Shown: positions 50,801-60,074 of the stretch, in pieces
How positions within the stretch are numbered: position 1 is the stretch's first letter
Layout: every line of letters begins with the position of its first letter
Assembly: GCF_000717595.1 (NCBI RefSeq)
Contig: NZ_JNZO01000023.1
Span: 44,168-108,167, forward strand
Source of the DNA: Streptomyces flavochromogenes
GTDB lineage: Bacteria; Actinomycetota; Actinomycetes; Streptomycetales; Streptomycetaceae
DNA length: 64,000 bases
Reading direction: 5' to 3'
Position numbers and translations under genes: made by a program
The notes under the pieces: model-generated
Seen by the model: the letters and a program-made list of their open reading frames with translations, nothing else
Databases searched by the model: none
Told to the model about the DNA's origin: nothing

Positions 50801-51825
50801 ACGCCCTGGAGGCCCTCGGCGGCCGCGAGCAGCGAGTCCGGCGGCACCAGACCACCGCGGGTGGAATTGGAGTCCAGGACCACGACCACGTGCGGCTGGT
50901 CGAGCACCGGCTGGTTCTCCCGGGAGAACCGCGGCCGGCCGTCCAGCTTCGAGCGGACCAACTGCTCCAGCTCACCGAGGTCGTCGCCGAACAGACGCTT
51001 CGTGCCCGCCCCGTCGACCTGCCCCGGCACCTGCGTGTGCGGCAGCCACTTCGTCCAGTCCCAGCGCTCCTGCGCCGGACGGGCCGCGACCACCGCGAGC
51101 ATCAGGTCATCGGGGGAGTGCAGGGTCACCAGCTGCGCCACCAGGGCACGCGCCGCCGCCTGCGCCGACTCCGGCTCACCGGACACCGTCACGTGGTAGA
51201 ACGCCCGCATCGAGACCGCCATCGGCAGCCCGTCCAGGGTGCCGTGCACCGCGAGGAACTGCTGCATCGCACCCGCGCACAGCGGCTCCAGCTCGTCCAC
51301 CGGAGCCGTGTCCGGCGCCACGAGAGGCGTCGCCAACTGCTGCGCCCCGAGCCCTATCCGCGCCTGCCCGAAGTCGTGGTCGCCGACCCGGCGCTCCCAC
51401 ACCCGCGAGCCCTCGGCCACGACCGACCACAACTGCTCGGGGGACGGGTGCAGATACAGCTGCGCGTCCCGCTGCTTGTGGGCCGTGCGCCGGACCGTAC
51501 GCCGGGTCTGCGCGAGGTATTTGAGGTAGTCGCGGCGGACATCGGACATTTGCCCCTGCGTACCGCGACGGAATCTCACGAACTGGGCGACGGCCATCGC
51601 GACCGTCGAGGCAAGCATCAGCGTGCCCATGATCCGCATGATCGGCGACGGCGTCATGAAGAAGAACACCACCGAAGAACCCATGCCGAGCATCGGCAGG
51701 AGCTGCATCAACGCCGACTCCTGCTGTCCCCGCGGGAGTTCCGGCGGAGACTCCAGGACCAGTTCCCCACCGGGCACTTCCGGCGGAAGAGACCTCGGCG
51801 GGCGTTTGACGACGATCTGGCTCAC
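47857..51825 (-). CDS. eccC: Type VII secretion motor ATPase EccC (FtsK/SpoIIIE type)
   Basis: This 1322-residue ATPase powers type VII secretion. Two transmembrane helices (about 42-82, MQLLPMLGMGSSVVFFFMTPSP...) are followed by three FtsK/SpoIIIE-like ATPase domains. Their P-loops are GATGSGKSE (about 478), GGPQSGKST (about 838) and GESESGKTA (about 1123). The first Walker B is VLVIDEFSEL, complete; the second is FLVVDGWGGF and the third YVLVDDFELV, which lack the usual Glu, as known for the substrate-regulated domains 2 and 3. All parts are in a single polypeptide, unlike the split EccCa/EccCb of ESX-1. The start is the GTG at 51825; longer frames upstream have no similarity. Confidence 0.94.
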   Translation of the reverse strand: MSQIVVKRPPRSLPPEVPGGELVLESPPELPRGQQESALMQLLPMLGMGSSVVFFFMTPSPIMRIMGTLMLASTVAMAVAQFVRFRRGTQGQMSDVRRDYLKYLAQTRRTVRRTAHKQRDAQLYLHPSPEQLWSVVAEGSRVWERRVGDHDFGQARIGLGAQQLATPLVAPDTAPVDELEPLCAGAMQQFLAVHGTLDGLPMAVSMRAFYHVTVSGEPESAQAAARALVAQLVTLHSPDDLMLAVVAARPAQERWDWTKWLPHTQVPGQVDGAGTKRLFGDDLGELEQLVRSKLDGRPRFSRENQPVLDQPHVVVVLDSNSTRGGLVPPDSLLAAAEGLQGVTIVEVVSGDLDEPRGGLSVVVRPGRLRLESGGGFAYEGLPDGVSLPAAEALARQLAPLRMGGGDDDEPLLANLDFTDLLNLGDAASVDVARTWRPRSVAERLRVPIGVGEDGQPVMLDLKEAAQEGMGPHGLCVGATGSGKSELLRTLVLGLAVTHSSETLNFVLADFKGGATFAGMSQMPHVAAVITNLSDDLTLVDRMGDAIRGELQRRQELLRSAGNYANIHDYEKARAAGAPLEPLASLVLVIDEFSELLTAKPDFIDMFIQIGRIGRSLGVHLLLASQRLEEGKLRGLDTYLSYRIGLRTFSAAESRTAIGVPDAYHLPSVPGSGYLKFGTDEMTRFKAAYVSGTYRTGGPRLEIGHMPVERRPALFTAAPVPVVYAAPDPAYLARQRAEEDDALADTVLDVIVRRLEGQGVPAHQVWLPPLDQAPSLDQLLPGLAQTADRGLTATEYTRQGGLTVPLGLIDKPFEQRREVLYRDFSGAAGHMMVVGGPQSGKSTMMRTLISSFALTHTPAEVQFYCLDFGGGGMVSLADLPHVGGVASRLDPERVRRTVAEVMGVLNRREEFFRSHSIDSIATYRRKRAAGELPGEAWGDVFLVVDGWGGFRNDYDVLEPIVSDIAARGLGYGIHVVITASRYMEVRAALKDQMLGRLELRLGDVMDSEFDRKVAANVPAGVPGRGQVPEKLHFMGALPRIDGSSSAADLSDGTAAFVRSVQASWTGAPAPAVRLLPRKLPAERLPKGFEYPQHGIAIGIDETNLEPVFVDFESDPFFLIFGESESGKTALLRLIAKQLCERYTPEQARIVVGDYRRTMLEAVAPSHLLEYAPMASAMQMHMEAINTVMTKRAPKPDITPQQLRDRSWWTGPQLYVLVDDFELVATNSGNPLALLVENLPFARDVGIRFIVARSAGGASRAMYEPFMQRVKELGAQGVILSGDPQEGDILGNVRARPMPPGRGTFVSRKRGAPLVQLGWLPEQH

Positions 51826-52008
51826 CGGCGCATCAATCCCTCGTTGGAGGCGGGCTCGTGGCGGGAGCATCCGCCCGGCGCCCCTGTCGGCAGCCGGGCA
51901 CACGGACTTCCCCCATGGGACGGCGATCCTACTTGCAGCCCTCACCCGCCGTCCCCGGTAGGGTGGCGCGCGCATCGTGCGCAACCGCGAATCAGGGGGT
52001 CCAGACAC
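51826..52008. promoter_or_regulatory. Divergent eccC/eccD promoter region
   Basis: This 183-base gap holds a TAGGAT -10-like element on the minus strand (51931-51926, toward eccC) and a TAGGGT -10-like element on the plus strand (51959-51964, toward eccD). -35 elements are poor: TTGCAG at 51933 is 20 bases from the TAGGGT box. Confidence 0.35.
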
Positions 52009-53487
52009 GTGAGTACGACCGCAGCGACCGGTTTCTGCCGCGTCACCGTCGTGGCGCCGGACAGTCGCATCGACGTCGCGCTCCCCGAGGACATCGCCGT
52101 CGCCGACGTCTACCCGGAGATCCTGCGCCTCACCGGACAGACACAGGCCGCCGGTACGCCCACGGGCTACCACCTGGTCCGCCGCGACGGATCCGTCCTC
52201 GACGGGGCCCGCACCCTCGCGGCCCAGCAGGTCCTCGACGGCGAGGTGCTCTCCCTGCGCCCGTTCGCCCAGTCCCTGCCGCCGGCCGTCTACGACGACG
52301 TGTCCGACGCCGTCGCCTCAGCCGTCACCCGCGACCGGCACCTGTGGAGCGACGAACTGCTGCGCGGCGCCGGACTCCTCGGCGGCGTGCTGCTCCTCGT
52401 CCTGATGGGCTTCGTGCTCTGGTTCGCCGACCCGATCCGGCACGACATGCACAGCCTGCCCGGGATCATCGCGGGCGCCGCGGGATTCCTCCTCACCGCC
52501 TTCGCCGGAGTGCGCGCCCGCGTCTACGGCGACCGGGCCACCGCCGTCGCCCTCGGCCTGGGCGCGCTGCCGCTGCTGCTCATCGCCGGCTCCGGCATCG
52601 TCGGTCCCGACGCCGGCCAGGGCCCGGGCCGCCTCCAGTTCCTGCTCGGCTGCGTCACCGTCCTGGTCGCCTCGGTGGCGCTCGTCGCACTCACCCCGAG
52701 CGGCGACGCACCCTTCGTCGCCGCCACCTTCCTCGCCACCGTCGGCACCCTCGCGACCTTCGTGGCGATCCTCACCGAGTCGACCGCCACCGAGACGGCC
52801 GCCGCCTGCGCCCCCGTCGCCATCGGCCTCGTCGCCTTCCTGCCCGGCCTCTCCGCCCGCTTCGCCCGGCTCCCCATCGGCTACGCCGCCCCCCGCAGCG
52901 CCGTCGACGACGAGTTCCACGGCGACCCGCAGCAGCCGGCCGGCGACGACCTGCAGCCCGTCGACGGGGAGCGCATCGCACTCCAGGCCCGCCGCGGCCA
53001 CGAGATGCTCCTGGGCCTGGTCGGCGGTTGCGCCGCGGTCGTCGTCGGCTCCGCGGCCGTCCTCGGCTTCGCCGGAAACGTCTGGGGCCAGCTCCTCGCC
53101 CTCGCCGCCGGCCTGGCGATGCTGCTGCGCGCCCGCCTCTTCCGCTACACCTCGCAGGTCGTCTGCGTCCTGGTCGCCGGCATCGCCGCCATCGCGCTGC
53201 TCGTCCTCGGCCTCTCCCTCAACCCGCCGGCGGACCTGGTCAAGGACCTCCTCATGTACGGCGACCGCGGCGGCCTCGACATCCGTACGATCTGGCTCAC
53301 CGCGTCGGTCGCCGCCGGAGCCGCGCTGATCACCGCGATCGGCCTGATCATCCCGAGGAAGGGCCTCTCCCCGTTCTGGGGCCGCCTCCTCGACCTGGCC
53401 GAGGGCTTCGTCCTGCTCTCCCTCGTCCCGCTCTGCCTCGCGGTCCTCGACGTCTTCTCCACGGTCCGGTCCTTGACCAGCAAGTAG
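52009..53487 (+). CDS. eccD: Type VII secretion channel protein EccD
   Basis: This 492-residue protein has an N-terminal ubiquitin-like domain (about 1-90, RVTVVAPDSRIDVALPEDIAVADVYPEILRLTG) followed by about eleven transmembrane helices. It is the EccD/YukD-YueB-type central membrane component, which forms the pore-like vestibule. A cytoplasmic loop of about 50 residues (RSAVDDEFHGDPQQPAGDDLQPVDGERI) separates helix groups. The GTG at 52009 is used, with CAGGGGGT upstream. It diverges from eccC and is the last gene of the locus before rpsO. Confidence 0.93.
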   Translation: MSTTAATGFCRVTVVAPDSRIDVALPEDIAVADVYPEILRLTGQTQAAGTPTGYHLVRRDGSVLDGARTLAAQQVLDGEVLSLRPFAQSLPPAVYDDVSDAVASAVTRDRHLWSDELLRGAGLLGGVLLLVLMGFVLWFADPIRHDMHSLPGIIAGAAGFLLTAFAGVRARVYGDRATAVALGLGALPLLLIAGSGIVGPDAGQGPGRLQFLLGCVTVLVASVALVALTPSGDAPFVAATFLATVGTLATFVAILTESTATETAAACAPVAIGLVAFLPGLSARFARLPIGYAAPRSAVDDEFHGDPQQPAGDDLQPVDGERIALQARRGHEMLLGLVGGCAAVVVGSAAVLGFAGNVWGQLLALAAGLAMLLRARLFRYTSQVVCVLVAGIAAIALLVLGLSLNPPADLVKDLLMYGDRGGLDIRTIWLTASVAAGAALITAIGLIIPRKGLSPFWGRLLDLAEGFVLLSLVPLCLAVLDVFSTVRSLTSK

Positions 53488-53669
53488 GGGTCTGCTCCGG
53501 GGGCGCTCCGGCGAGCTGGTACGCTGTGTGACGGCCGTTTGTGTACGCGCTCCCGGAATCCTCTGGAAGCTGCGCCCATCGGACCTTCGCCCGTCGAGTC
53601 ACGGAAGCTTCCCCTGAGATCAAGACCAGGGGCACTCGCGGGCGCACGAACACCCAAGAGGAGATCCGC

Positions 53670-53960
53670 GTGGCTCTCGACGCCGCTGTCAAGAAGCAGA
53701 TCATGGCCGAGTTCGGCACCAAGGAGGGCGACACCGGCTCCCCCGAGGTCCAGGTCGCGATGCTGTCCCGTCGCATCTCGGACCTGACCGAGCACCTCAA
53801 GCAGCACAAGCACGACCACCACTCCCGTCGTGGTCTGCTGATCCTGGTCGGCCAGCGCCGCCGCCTGCTGCAGTACCTGGCCAAGAAGGACATCCAGCGC
53901 TTCCGTACGCTGGTCGACCGCCTCGGCATCCGTCGCGGTGCGGCCGGCGGCGCCAAGTAA
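53670..53960 (+). CDS. rpsO: 30S ribosomal protein S15
   Basis: This 96-residue protein binds 16S rRNA helices 20-22. The sequence is typical throughout: [69 protein letters not shown]. The start is the GTG at 53670, with AGAGGAG 7 bases before it. As in most bacteria, it precedes pnp, with a terminator and a separate pnp promoter between them. Confidence 0.97.
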   Translation: MALDAAVKKQIMAEFGTKEGDTGSPEVQVAMLSRRISDLTEHLKQHKHDHHSRRGLLILVGQRRRLLQYLAKKDIQRFRTLVDRLGIRRGAAGGAK

Positions 53961-53970
53961 GACGCCGTTG

Positions 53971-54005
53971 AGGGAGCGGTTCCCCCTTTCAGGGGGCCGC
54001 TCCCT
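53971..54005 (+). terminator. Terminator after rpsO
   Basis: An AGGGAGCGG/CCGCTCCCT stem continues after a TT bulge with CCCCCT/AGGGGG and a TTC loop. TTTGCT follows. Confidence 0.75.
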
Positions 54006-54015
54006 TTGCTGTACG

Positions 54016-54044
54016 TGCACAAAGTGCGCATCGGCCCGTAGGCT
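54016..54044 (+). promoter_or_regulatory. Predicted pnp promoter
   Basis: TGCACA (54016) and TAGGCT (54039) are 17 bases apart, each 4-5 of 6 to consensus. The leader to the pnp start would be about 190 bases. Confidence 0.5.
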
Positions 54045-54069
54045 GGTCGCACAACCCCCATAACGACGA

Positions 54070-54143
54070 GCGAGGAGCCGCCGGCTCGCCGCCGGTCCTC
54101 GGTAGTGGCCCCCGGAACGAATCCCCGGGTGCTTCGATCGAAG
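54070..54143 (+). other. Structured pnp 5' leader
   Basis: CGAGGA...TCCTCG encloses a GCCGG-rich stem (54070-54101). A CCCCGG/CCGGG stem follows. Then a perfect 12-bp palindrome CTTCGATCGAAG (54132-54143) sits inside a GTGCT...AGCAC frame. In other bacteria pnp leaders are processed by RNase III and then bound by PNPase itself. Confidence 0.45.
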
Positions 54144-54243
54144 ACCGGCCAGCACCCGAGGCGTGCTTCTCCGCCCCCGTCGCACACCGTCCCCGGCCAC
54201 ACGGGCCCCGGACGCAAAGACGAACACGTAGGAGAAACCGCTA

Positions 54244-56463
54244 GTGGAGAACGAGACCCACTACGCCGAGGCCGTCATCGACAACGGCGTCTTCGGTACC
54301 CGCACCATCCGCTTCGAGACCGGCCGCCTCGCCAAGCAGGCCGCCGGTTCGGCCGTCGCCTACCTGGACGACGACACCATGGTCCTCTCCGCGACGACCG
54401 CCTCGAAGCGTCCCAAGGACCAGCTCGACTTCTTCCCCCTCACGGTGGACGTCGAGGAGCGGCAGTACGCGGCAGGCAAGATCCCCGGCTCCTTCTTCCG
54501 CCGGGAGGGCCGCCCCTCCGAGGACGCGATCCTCACCTGCCGCCTGATCGACCGCCCGCTGCGCCCCTCCTTCAAGAAGGGCCTGCGCAACGAGATCCAG
54601 ATCGTTGAGACGATCATGGCGCTCAACCCCGACCACCTGTACGACGTGGTCGCGATCAACGCCGCCTCCTGCTCCACGCAGCTGGCCGGCCTGCCCTTCT
54701 CCGGCCCGATCGGCGGCACCCGTGTCGCCCTGATCAAGGGCCAGTGGGTCGCGTTCCCGACGCACACCGAGCTCGAGGACGCCGTCTTCGACATGGTCGT
54801 CGCCGGTCGCGTCCTCGAGGACGGCGACGTCGCGATCATGATGGTCGAGGCCGAGGCCACGGAGAAGACGATCGAGCTCGTCAAGGGCGGCGCCGAGGCG
54901 CCGACCGAGGAGGTCGTCGCCGCAGGTCTCGAGGCCGCGAAGCCCTTCATCAAGGTCCTCTGCAAGGCCCAGTCGGACCTCGCCGCCAAGGCCGCCAAGC
55001 CCACCGGCGAGTTCCCGGTCTTCCTGGACTACCAGGACGACGTCCTGGAGGCGCTCACCGCCGCCGTCAAGGGTGAGCTCACCAAGGCGCTCACCATCGC
55101 CGGCAAGCAGGAGCGCGAGGCCGAGCTCGACCGCATCAAGGAGCTCGCCGCCGAGAAGCTCCTCCCGGCCTTCGAAGGCCGGGAGAAGGAGATCTCGGGC
55201 GCCTACCGCGCGCTGACCAAGAAGCTGGTCCGCGAGCGCGTCATCAAGGACAAGGTCCGCATCGACGGCCGTGGCCTCACGGACATCCGTACGCTCGCGG
55301 CCGAGGTCGAGGCCATCCCGCGCGTGCACGGCTCGGCGCTGTTCGAGCGTGGCGAGACCCAGATCCTGGGCGTCACCACCCTCAACATGCTCCGCATGGA
55401 GCAGCAGCTGGACACCCTCTCCCCGGTGACCCGCAAGCGCTACATGCACAACTACAACTTCCCGCCGTACTCCGTCGGTGAGACCGGCCGCGTGGGCTCG
55501 CCCAAGCGCCGCGAGATCGGCCACGGCGCGCTCGCCGAGCGCGCCATCGTGCCGGTGCTGCCGACGCGCGAGGAGTTCCCCTACGCGATCCGCCAGGTGT
55601 CCGAGGCCCTCGGCTCCAACGGCTCGACGTCGATGGGTTCGGTCTGCGCCTCCACCATGTCGCTGCTGAACGCCGGTGTGCCGCTGAAGGCCGCCGTCGC
55701 CGGTATCGCCATGGGTCTGATCTCCGAGGAGATCGACGGCCAGACGCACTACGTCGCCCTCACCGACATCCTCGGTGCGGAGGACGCCTTCGGCGACATG
55801 GACTTCAAGGTCGCCGGCACGAAGCAGTTCGTGACCGCCCTCCAGCTCGACACCAAGCTCGACGGCATCCCCGCCTCGGTCCTGGCCGCCGCGCTGAAGC
55901 AGGCCCGCGACGCGCGTCTGCACATCCTCGACGTGATGAACGAGGCGATCGACGTTCCGGACGAGATGTCCCCGAACGCGCCGCGCATCATCACCGTCAA
56001 GATCCCGGTGGACAAGATCGGTGAGGTCATCGGCCCCAAGGGCAAGATGATCAACCAGATCCAGGAGGACACCGGCGCCGAGATCACGATCGAGGACGAC
56101 GGCACCATCTACATCGGTGCCGCCGACGGCCCGGCCGCCGAGGCCGCCCGTGCCACGATCAACGGCATCGCCAACCCGACCATGCCGGAGGTCGGCGAGC
56201 GCTACCTGGGTACGGTCGTCAAGACCACCACCTTCGGTGCCTTCGTCTCCCTGCTCCCGGGCAAGGACGGCCTGCTGCACATCTCGCAGATCCGCAAGCT
56301 CGCCGGTGGCAAGCGCGTGGAGAATGTCGAGGACGTGCTCGCGATCGGCTCCAAGGTCCAGGTCGAGATCGCCGAGATCGACCAGCGCGGCAAGCTGTCC
56401 CTGATCCCCGTGATCGCGGACGAGGACGGCGCCGCCGACGACAAGGGCGACACCGACCAGTGA
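54244..56463 (+). CDS. pnp: Polyribonucleotide nucleotidyltransferase (PNPase)
   Basis: This 739-residue enzyme phosphorolyses RNA from the 3' end and can add tails; in Streptomyces it is also a main 3' polymerase. It has two RNase PH domains, a helical linker, a KH domain ([29 protein letters not shown]) and an S1 domain ([30 protein letters not shown]). Catalytic-core motifs [15 protein letters not shown] and [34 protein letters not shown] are visible. The start is the GTG at 54244 with GGAGAAA upstream. Its stop overlaps the M16 peptidase start (GTGA). Confidence 0.97.
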   Translation: MENETHYAEAVIDNGVFGTRTIRFETGRLAKQAAGSAVAYLDDDTMVLSATTASKRPKDQLDFFPLTVDVEERQYAAGKIPGSFFRREGRPSEDAILTCRLIDRPLRPSFKKGLRNEIQIVETIMALNPDHLYDVVAINAASCSTQLAGLPFSGPIGGTRVALIKGQWVAFPTHTELEDAVFDMVVAGRVLEDGDVAIMMVEAEATEKTIELVKGGAEAPTEEVVAAGLEAAKPFIKVLCKAQSDLAAKAAKPTGEFPVFLDYQDDVLEALTAAVKGELTKALTIAGKQEREAELDRIKELAAEKLLPAFEGREKEISGAYRALTKKLVRERVIKDKVRIDGRGLTDIRTLAAEVEAIPRVHGSALFERGETQILGVTTLNMLRMEQQLDTLSPVTRKRYMHNYNFPPYSVGETGRVGSPKRREIGHGALAERAIVPVLPTREEFPYAIRQVSEALGSNGSTSMGSVCASTMSLLNAGVPLKAAVAGIAMGLISEEIDGQTHYVALTDILGAEDAFGDMDFKVAGTKQFVTALQLDTKLDGIPASVLAAALKQARDARLHILDVMNEAIDVPDEMSPNAPRIITVKIPVDKIGEVIGPKGKMINQIQEDTGAEITIEDDGTIYIGAADGPAAEAARATINGIANPTMPEVGERYLGTVVKTTTFGAFVSLLPGKDGLLHISQIRKLAGGKRVENVEDVLAIGSKVQVEIAEIDQRGKLSLIPVIADEDGAADDKGDTDQ

Positions 56464-57839
56464 CGTCCCGTAGTTCCCGCGCGACGGCCCGCCCCTCCTC
56501 GGAGGGGCGGGCCGTCGCCCGTACCCAAACGCTTCTCCCGGGCAAGGACGGCATCGGCACGGTTCGCCGTACGACCCTCCCCGGCGGCCTCAGGATCGTC
56601 ACCGAGACCCTTCCTTCCGTGCGCTCCGCCACCTTCGGCATCTGGGCGCACGTCGGATCCCGTGACGAGACCCCGGCGCTCAACGGCGCCACCCACTACC
56701 TGGAGCACCTCCTCTTCAAGGGCACCCACCAGCGGTCCGCCCTCGACATCTCCGCCGCGATCGACGCGGTCGGCGGCGAGATGAACGCCTTCACGGCGAA
56801 GGAGTACACCTGCTACTACGCCCGGGTCCTCGACACCGACCTGCCGCTGGCGATCGACGTCGTCTGCGACATGCTCACGGGCTCGCTCATCCTCGACGAG
56901 GACGTGGACGCCGAGCGCGGTGTCATCCTCGAAGAGATCGCGATGACCGAGGACGACCCCGGTGACGTGGTGCACGAGCTCTTCGCGCAGACCATGTTCG
57001 GCGACACCCCGCTGGGCCGCCCGGTCCTCGGCACCGTCGACACGGTCAACGCGCTCAGCCGCGGCCAGATCGCCCGCTTCTACAAGAAGCACTACGACCC
57101 GACCCACCTGGTCGTGGCAGCCGCGGGCAACGTCGACCACGCCACGGTGGTACGCCAGGTGCGCCGCGCCTTCGAGAAGGCCGGCGCCCTCACCCGTACC
57201 GACGCCGTCCCCGTCGCCCCGCGCGACGGCCTGCGCACCCTGCGCGCGGCGGGCCGCGTCGAGCTCCTGAACCGCAAGACCGAGCAGGCCCACGTGGTCC
57301 TCGGCATGCCGGGTCTGGCCCGCACCGACGAGCGCCGCTGGGCTCTCGGCGTGCTGAACACCGCCCTCGGCGGCGGCATGTCCTCCCGCCTCTTCCAGGA
57401 GGTCCGCGAGAAGCGCGGTCTGGCCTACAGCGTGTACTCGTACACCTCGGGCTTCGCCGACTGCGGCCTCTTCGGGGTGTACGCGGGCTGCCGCCCGGGC
57501 CAGGTCCACGACGTCCTGAAGATCTGCCGCGACGAGCTCCACAAGGTCGCGTCCGACGGCCTCACGGACGACGAGATCGCCCGCGCCGTCGGTCAGCTCT
57601 CCGGTTCGACCGTGCTCGGCCTCGAGGACACCGGCGCGCTGATGAACCGCATCGGCAAGAGCGAGCTCTGCTGGGGCACCCAGATGTCGGTCGACGACAT
57701 GCTGGACCGGATCGCGGCCGTCACCCCGGACGAGGTCCGGGAGGTCGCGCGCGATGTACTGGACCAGCGGCCCTCGCTCTCGGTGATCGGCCCGCTGAAG
57801 GACAAGCAGGCGGACCGCCTCCACCAAGCGGTCTCCTGA
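56460..57839 (+). CDS. M16 family zinc peptidase
   Basis: This 459-residue protease has the inverted zinc motif HYLEH (His79-His83) in the N-terminal domain. The distal ligand Glu is in [15 protein letters not shown] near 159. The C-terminal M16 domain has the R-Y pair region [24 protein letters not shown]. It resembles the processing-peptidase/PqqL group and acts in the cytoplasm, substrate unknown. The GTG at 56460 overlaps the pnp stop, which implies coupling. A 17-bp hairpin lies inside codons 8-19 (56482-56517). The N-terminal 25 residues are not in the fold, so a later start cannot be excluded. Confidence 0.88.
   Translation: MTSRSSRATARPSSEGRAVARTQTLLPGKDGIGTVRRTTLPGGLRIVTETLPSVRSATFGIWAHVGSRDETPALNGATHYLEHLLFKGTHQRSALDISAAIDAVGGEMNAFTAKEYTCYYARVLDTDLPLAIDVVCDMLTGSLILDEDVDAERGVILEEIAMTEDDPGDVVHELFAQTMFGDTPLGRPVLGTVDTVNALSRGQIARFYKKHYDPTHLVVAAAGNVDHATVVRQVRRAFEKAGALTRTDAVPVAPRDGLRTLRAAGRVELLNRKTEQAHVVLGMPGLARTDERRWALGVLNTALGGGMSSRLFQEVREKRGLAYSVYSYTSGFADCGLFGVYAGCRPGQVHDVLKICRDELHKVASDGLTDDEIARAVGQLSGSTVLGLEDTGALMNRIGKSELCWGTQMSVDDMLDRIAAVTPDEVREVARDVLDQRPSLSVIGPLKDKQADRLHQAVS
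56482..56517 (+). terminator. Terminator-like hairpin within the start of the M16 gene
   Basis: A perfect 17-bp stem (CGACGGCCCGCCCCTCC and its complement) with a 2-base loop lies 19 bases after the pnp stop. It can end pnp transcripts or act as an attenuator for the peptidase. Confidence 0.6.
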
Positions 57840-57855
57840 CCCACAAGTCCCCTAA

Positions 57856-58617
<762 letters not shown>

Positions 58618-58622
58618 CGGCC

Positions 58623-59075
58623 ATGGGCGGAAAGATCACGTACATCTTCCTCTCCACCGTGCTCGTGCTCGTCTTCGGCGTGGTGGCGATGGAGGGCGTC
58701 CTGCTGCTCCTCACGGGCGAGCCGGCCGCCATGGGCATGGGTGCGGTGGCGTTCCTGCTGCCCGCGGTCGGCGGCTGGTTCCTCTGGAAGAACACCCGGT
58801 TCGCCCGCCGGGCCGGCCGCCTCGCCACCGAACTGGAGGCGGAGGGCGGCCTGCCCGTCGACGAGCTGAAGCGCACCGAGGGCGGCCGGATCGACCGCGA
58901 CTCGGCCGACGAGGTCTTCGCCCGGCGCAAGGCCGAGACGGAGGACGCGCCGGACGACTGGCGCTGCTGGTTCCGGCTCGCGGTGGCCTATCACGACGCC
59001 CGAGACACCCCGCGGGCCCGTAAGGCGATGCAGCGGGCCATCGCCCTCCACGAGGGGCGTCCGGTCAGCGCGTAG
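58623..59075 (+). CDS. Small membrane protein with TPR-like tail
   Basis: This 150-residue protein has two transmembrane helices (about 7-29 and 36-54, with the pattern ITYIFLSTVLVLVFGVVAMEGV and MGMGAVAFLLPAVGGWFLW). A charged cytoplasmic domain follows, ending in one TPR-like helix pair (DWRCWFRLAVAYHDARDTPRARKAMQRAIALHEG). It starts five bases after dapB and is therefore likely co-transcribed. Its last 11 bases overlap the convergent PH-domain gene. No function is known. Confidence 0.75.
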   Translation: MGGKITYIFLSTVLVLVFGVVAMEGVLLLLTGEPAAMGMGAVAFLLPAVGGWFLWKNTRFARRAGRLATELEAEGGLPVDELKRTEGGRIDRDSADEVFARRKAETEDAPDDWRCWFRLAVAYHDARDTPRARKAMQRAIALHEGRPVSA

Positions 59076-59625
59076 CGGCCGGGGTCACGCCGTACTCGGC
59101 GTTCCAGGCCTCGACCGTGTCGGCCGCCCGGTCGAAGGCCTCGACACGGGAGAGGAAGTCGGCGTTGTGGTCGGTGAGCAGCATCAGCGGCTCACCACCG
59201 AGCCGGCCGAGCGTCAGGGCCTGGCCCTGGACCGTACGCGGGAGCCCCAGCCAGCGCACCGGCTGCTGCACGGTGCGGACGGAGGTCACCTTCGCCCACG
59301 GCACGGTGACGGTCGAGAAGAAGGCCACGCGGCGGATCCCGGCGCGGCTCACCCAGGTGCCCATGCGCAGCATCCGCAGGGCGGCCAGGATGACGAGTAC
59401 GGCGGTGGCCAGGGTGGCGGCCCCACCGCTGAATCCTCCGGCCGCGGTGATGATCACCGCGGCGAGGAGTACGAAAGAGGCCAGCAGCAGCGCGAGCGCC
59501 GCCGCCCCGACCCGCCAGGACCCCGGCCGGTACGGACGGCGCCACTGGTCGTGGTCGTCGAACGGCAGGGCGACGTGGTCGGTCGTGTCAAAAGCACGGT
59601 CGGCCGTCAGAAAGGGCAGGGGCAC
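59065..59625 (-). CDS. PH-domain-type membrane protein
   Basis: This 186-residue protein has two hydrophobic helices (about 38-62 and 66-86) between a short N-terminus and a C-terminal domain. That domain carries WVSRAGIRRVAFFSTVTVPWAKVTSVRTVQQPVRWLG, the pattern of bacterial PH/DUF-type membrane proteins. The start is the GTG at 59625 with AGGACCT upstream. It converges with the preceding gene and overlaps it by 11 bases. No function is assigned. Confidence 0.72.
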   Translation of the reverse strand: MPLPFLTADRAFDTTDHVALPFDDHDQWRRPYRPGSWRVGAAALALLLASFVLLAAVIITAAGGFSGGAATLATAVLVILAALRMLRMGTWVSRAGIRRVAFFSTVTVPWAKVTSVRTVQQPVRWLGLPRTVQGQALTLGRLGGEPLMLLTDHNADFLSRVEAFDRAADTVEAWNAEYGVTPAATR

Positions 59626-59679
59626 GACAGGTCCTCACTCACAAGCACGCTCGAAGGGGCAGTGCCCGGTGAGGCTACC

Positions 59680-59919
59680 TCAGCGGTTGTCGGAGGCTTC
59701 GGACTGCTGCTGACGAGTGGCGGAGTCGCCCGCCTCAAGGGACGGCATCCCGAAGATCAACGAGCCCACGAGGCCGGCCACGACGGTCAGGCCCAGCAGG
59801 GTACGGCCCACGATCTGCGAGGCGCCGAGGCGCTCCCGGGGTGGTGGAGTGACGTTACTGCGGAAGTGGTCGGCCTCCGCGACGAACGCGAACGGTACGG
59901 ACTCGTTCCGGCTGAACAT
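59680..59919 (-). CDS. Small single-pass membrane protein
   Basis: This 79-residue protein starts at the ATG at 59919, with AGGAG upstream; an in-frame GTG at 59955 has no ribosome binding site. One transmembrane helix (LLGLTVVAGLVGSLIFGMPSL) is placed near the C-terminus, after a basic N-terminal part. The tail is polar (GDSATRQQQSEASDNR). It is divergent from thyX. No family is recognised. Confidence 0.6.
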   Translation of the reverse strand: MFSRNESVPFAFVAEADHFRSNVTPPPRERLGASQIVGRTLLGLTVVAGLVGSLIFGMPSLEAGDSATRQQQSEASDNR

Positions 59920-59979
59920 CGGAGCCACTCTCCTCGGGTTGTCGTCATGCGTCACAGGGAGAGACGACAGAACCGGGGT

Positions 59980-60001
59980 TTTGGTGCCCTATTTCACCAA
60001 A
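59980..60001. promoter_or_regulatory. Inverted repeat in the thyX upstream region
   Basis: TTTGGTG and CACCAAA are separated by eight bases, in an AT-rich stretch. They lie between the small membrane gene and thyX and could be an operator. Confidence 0.4.
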
Positions 60002-60074
60002 GCAGCCGAATCTCATCCTCCGGTAGGACGTCGTTAGAGTGGGCGACTGCAACAGCCGATTGGAAGGACCGCTG

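Noticed and set aside
47860..52008. Plus-strand frame extending eccD upstream by about 1380 codons
   Set aside because: It is antisense to eccC and Arg/His/Leu-rich without domains; eccD similarity begins only at 52009.
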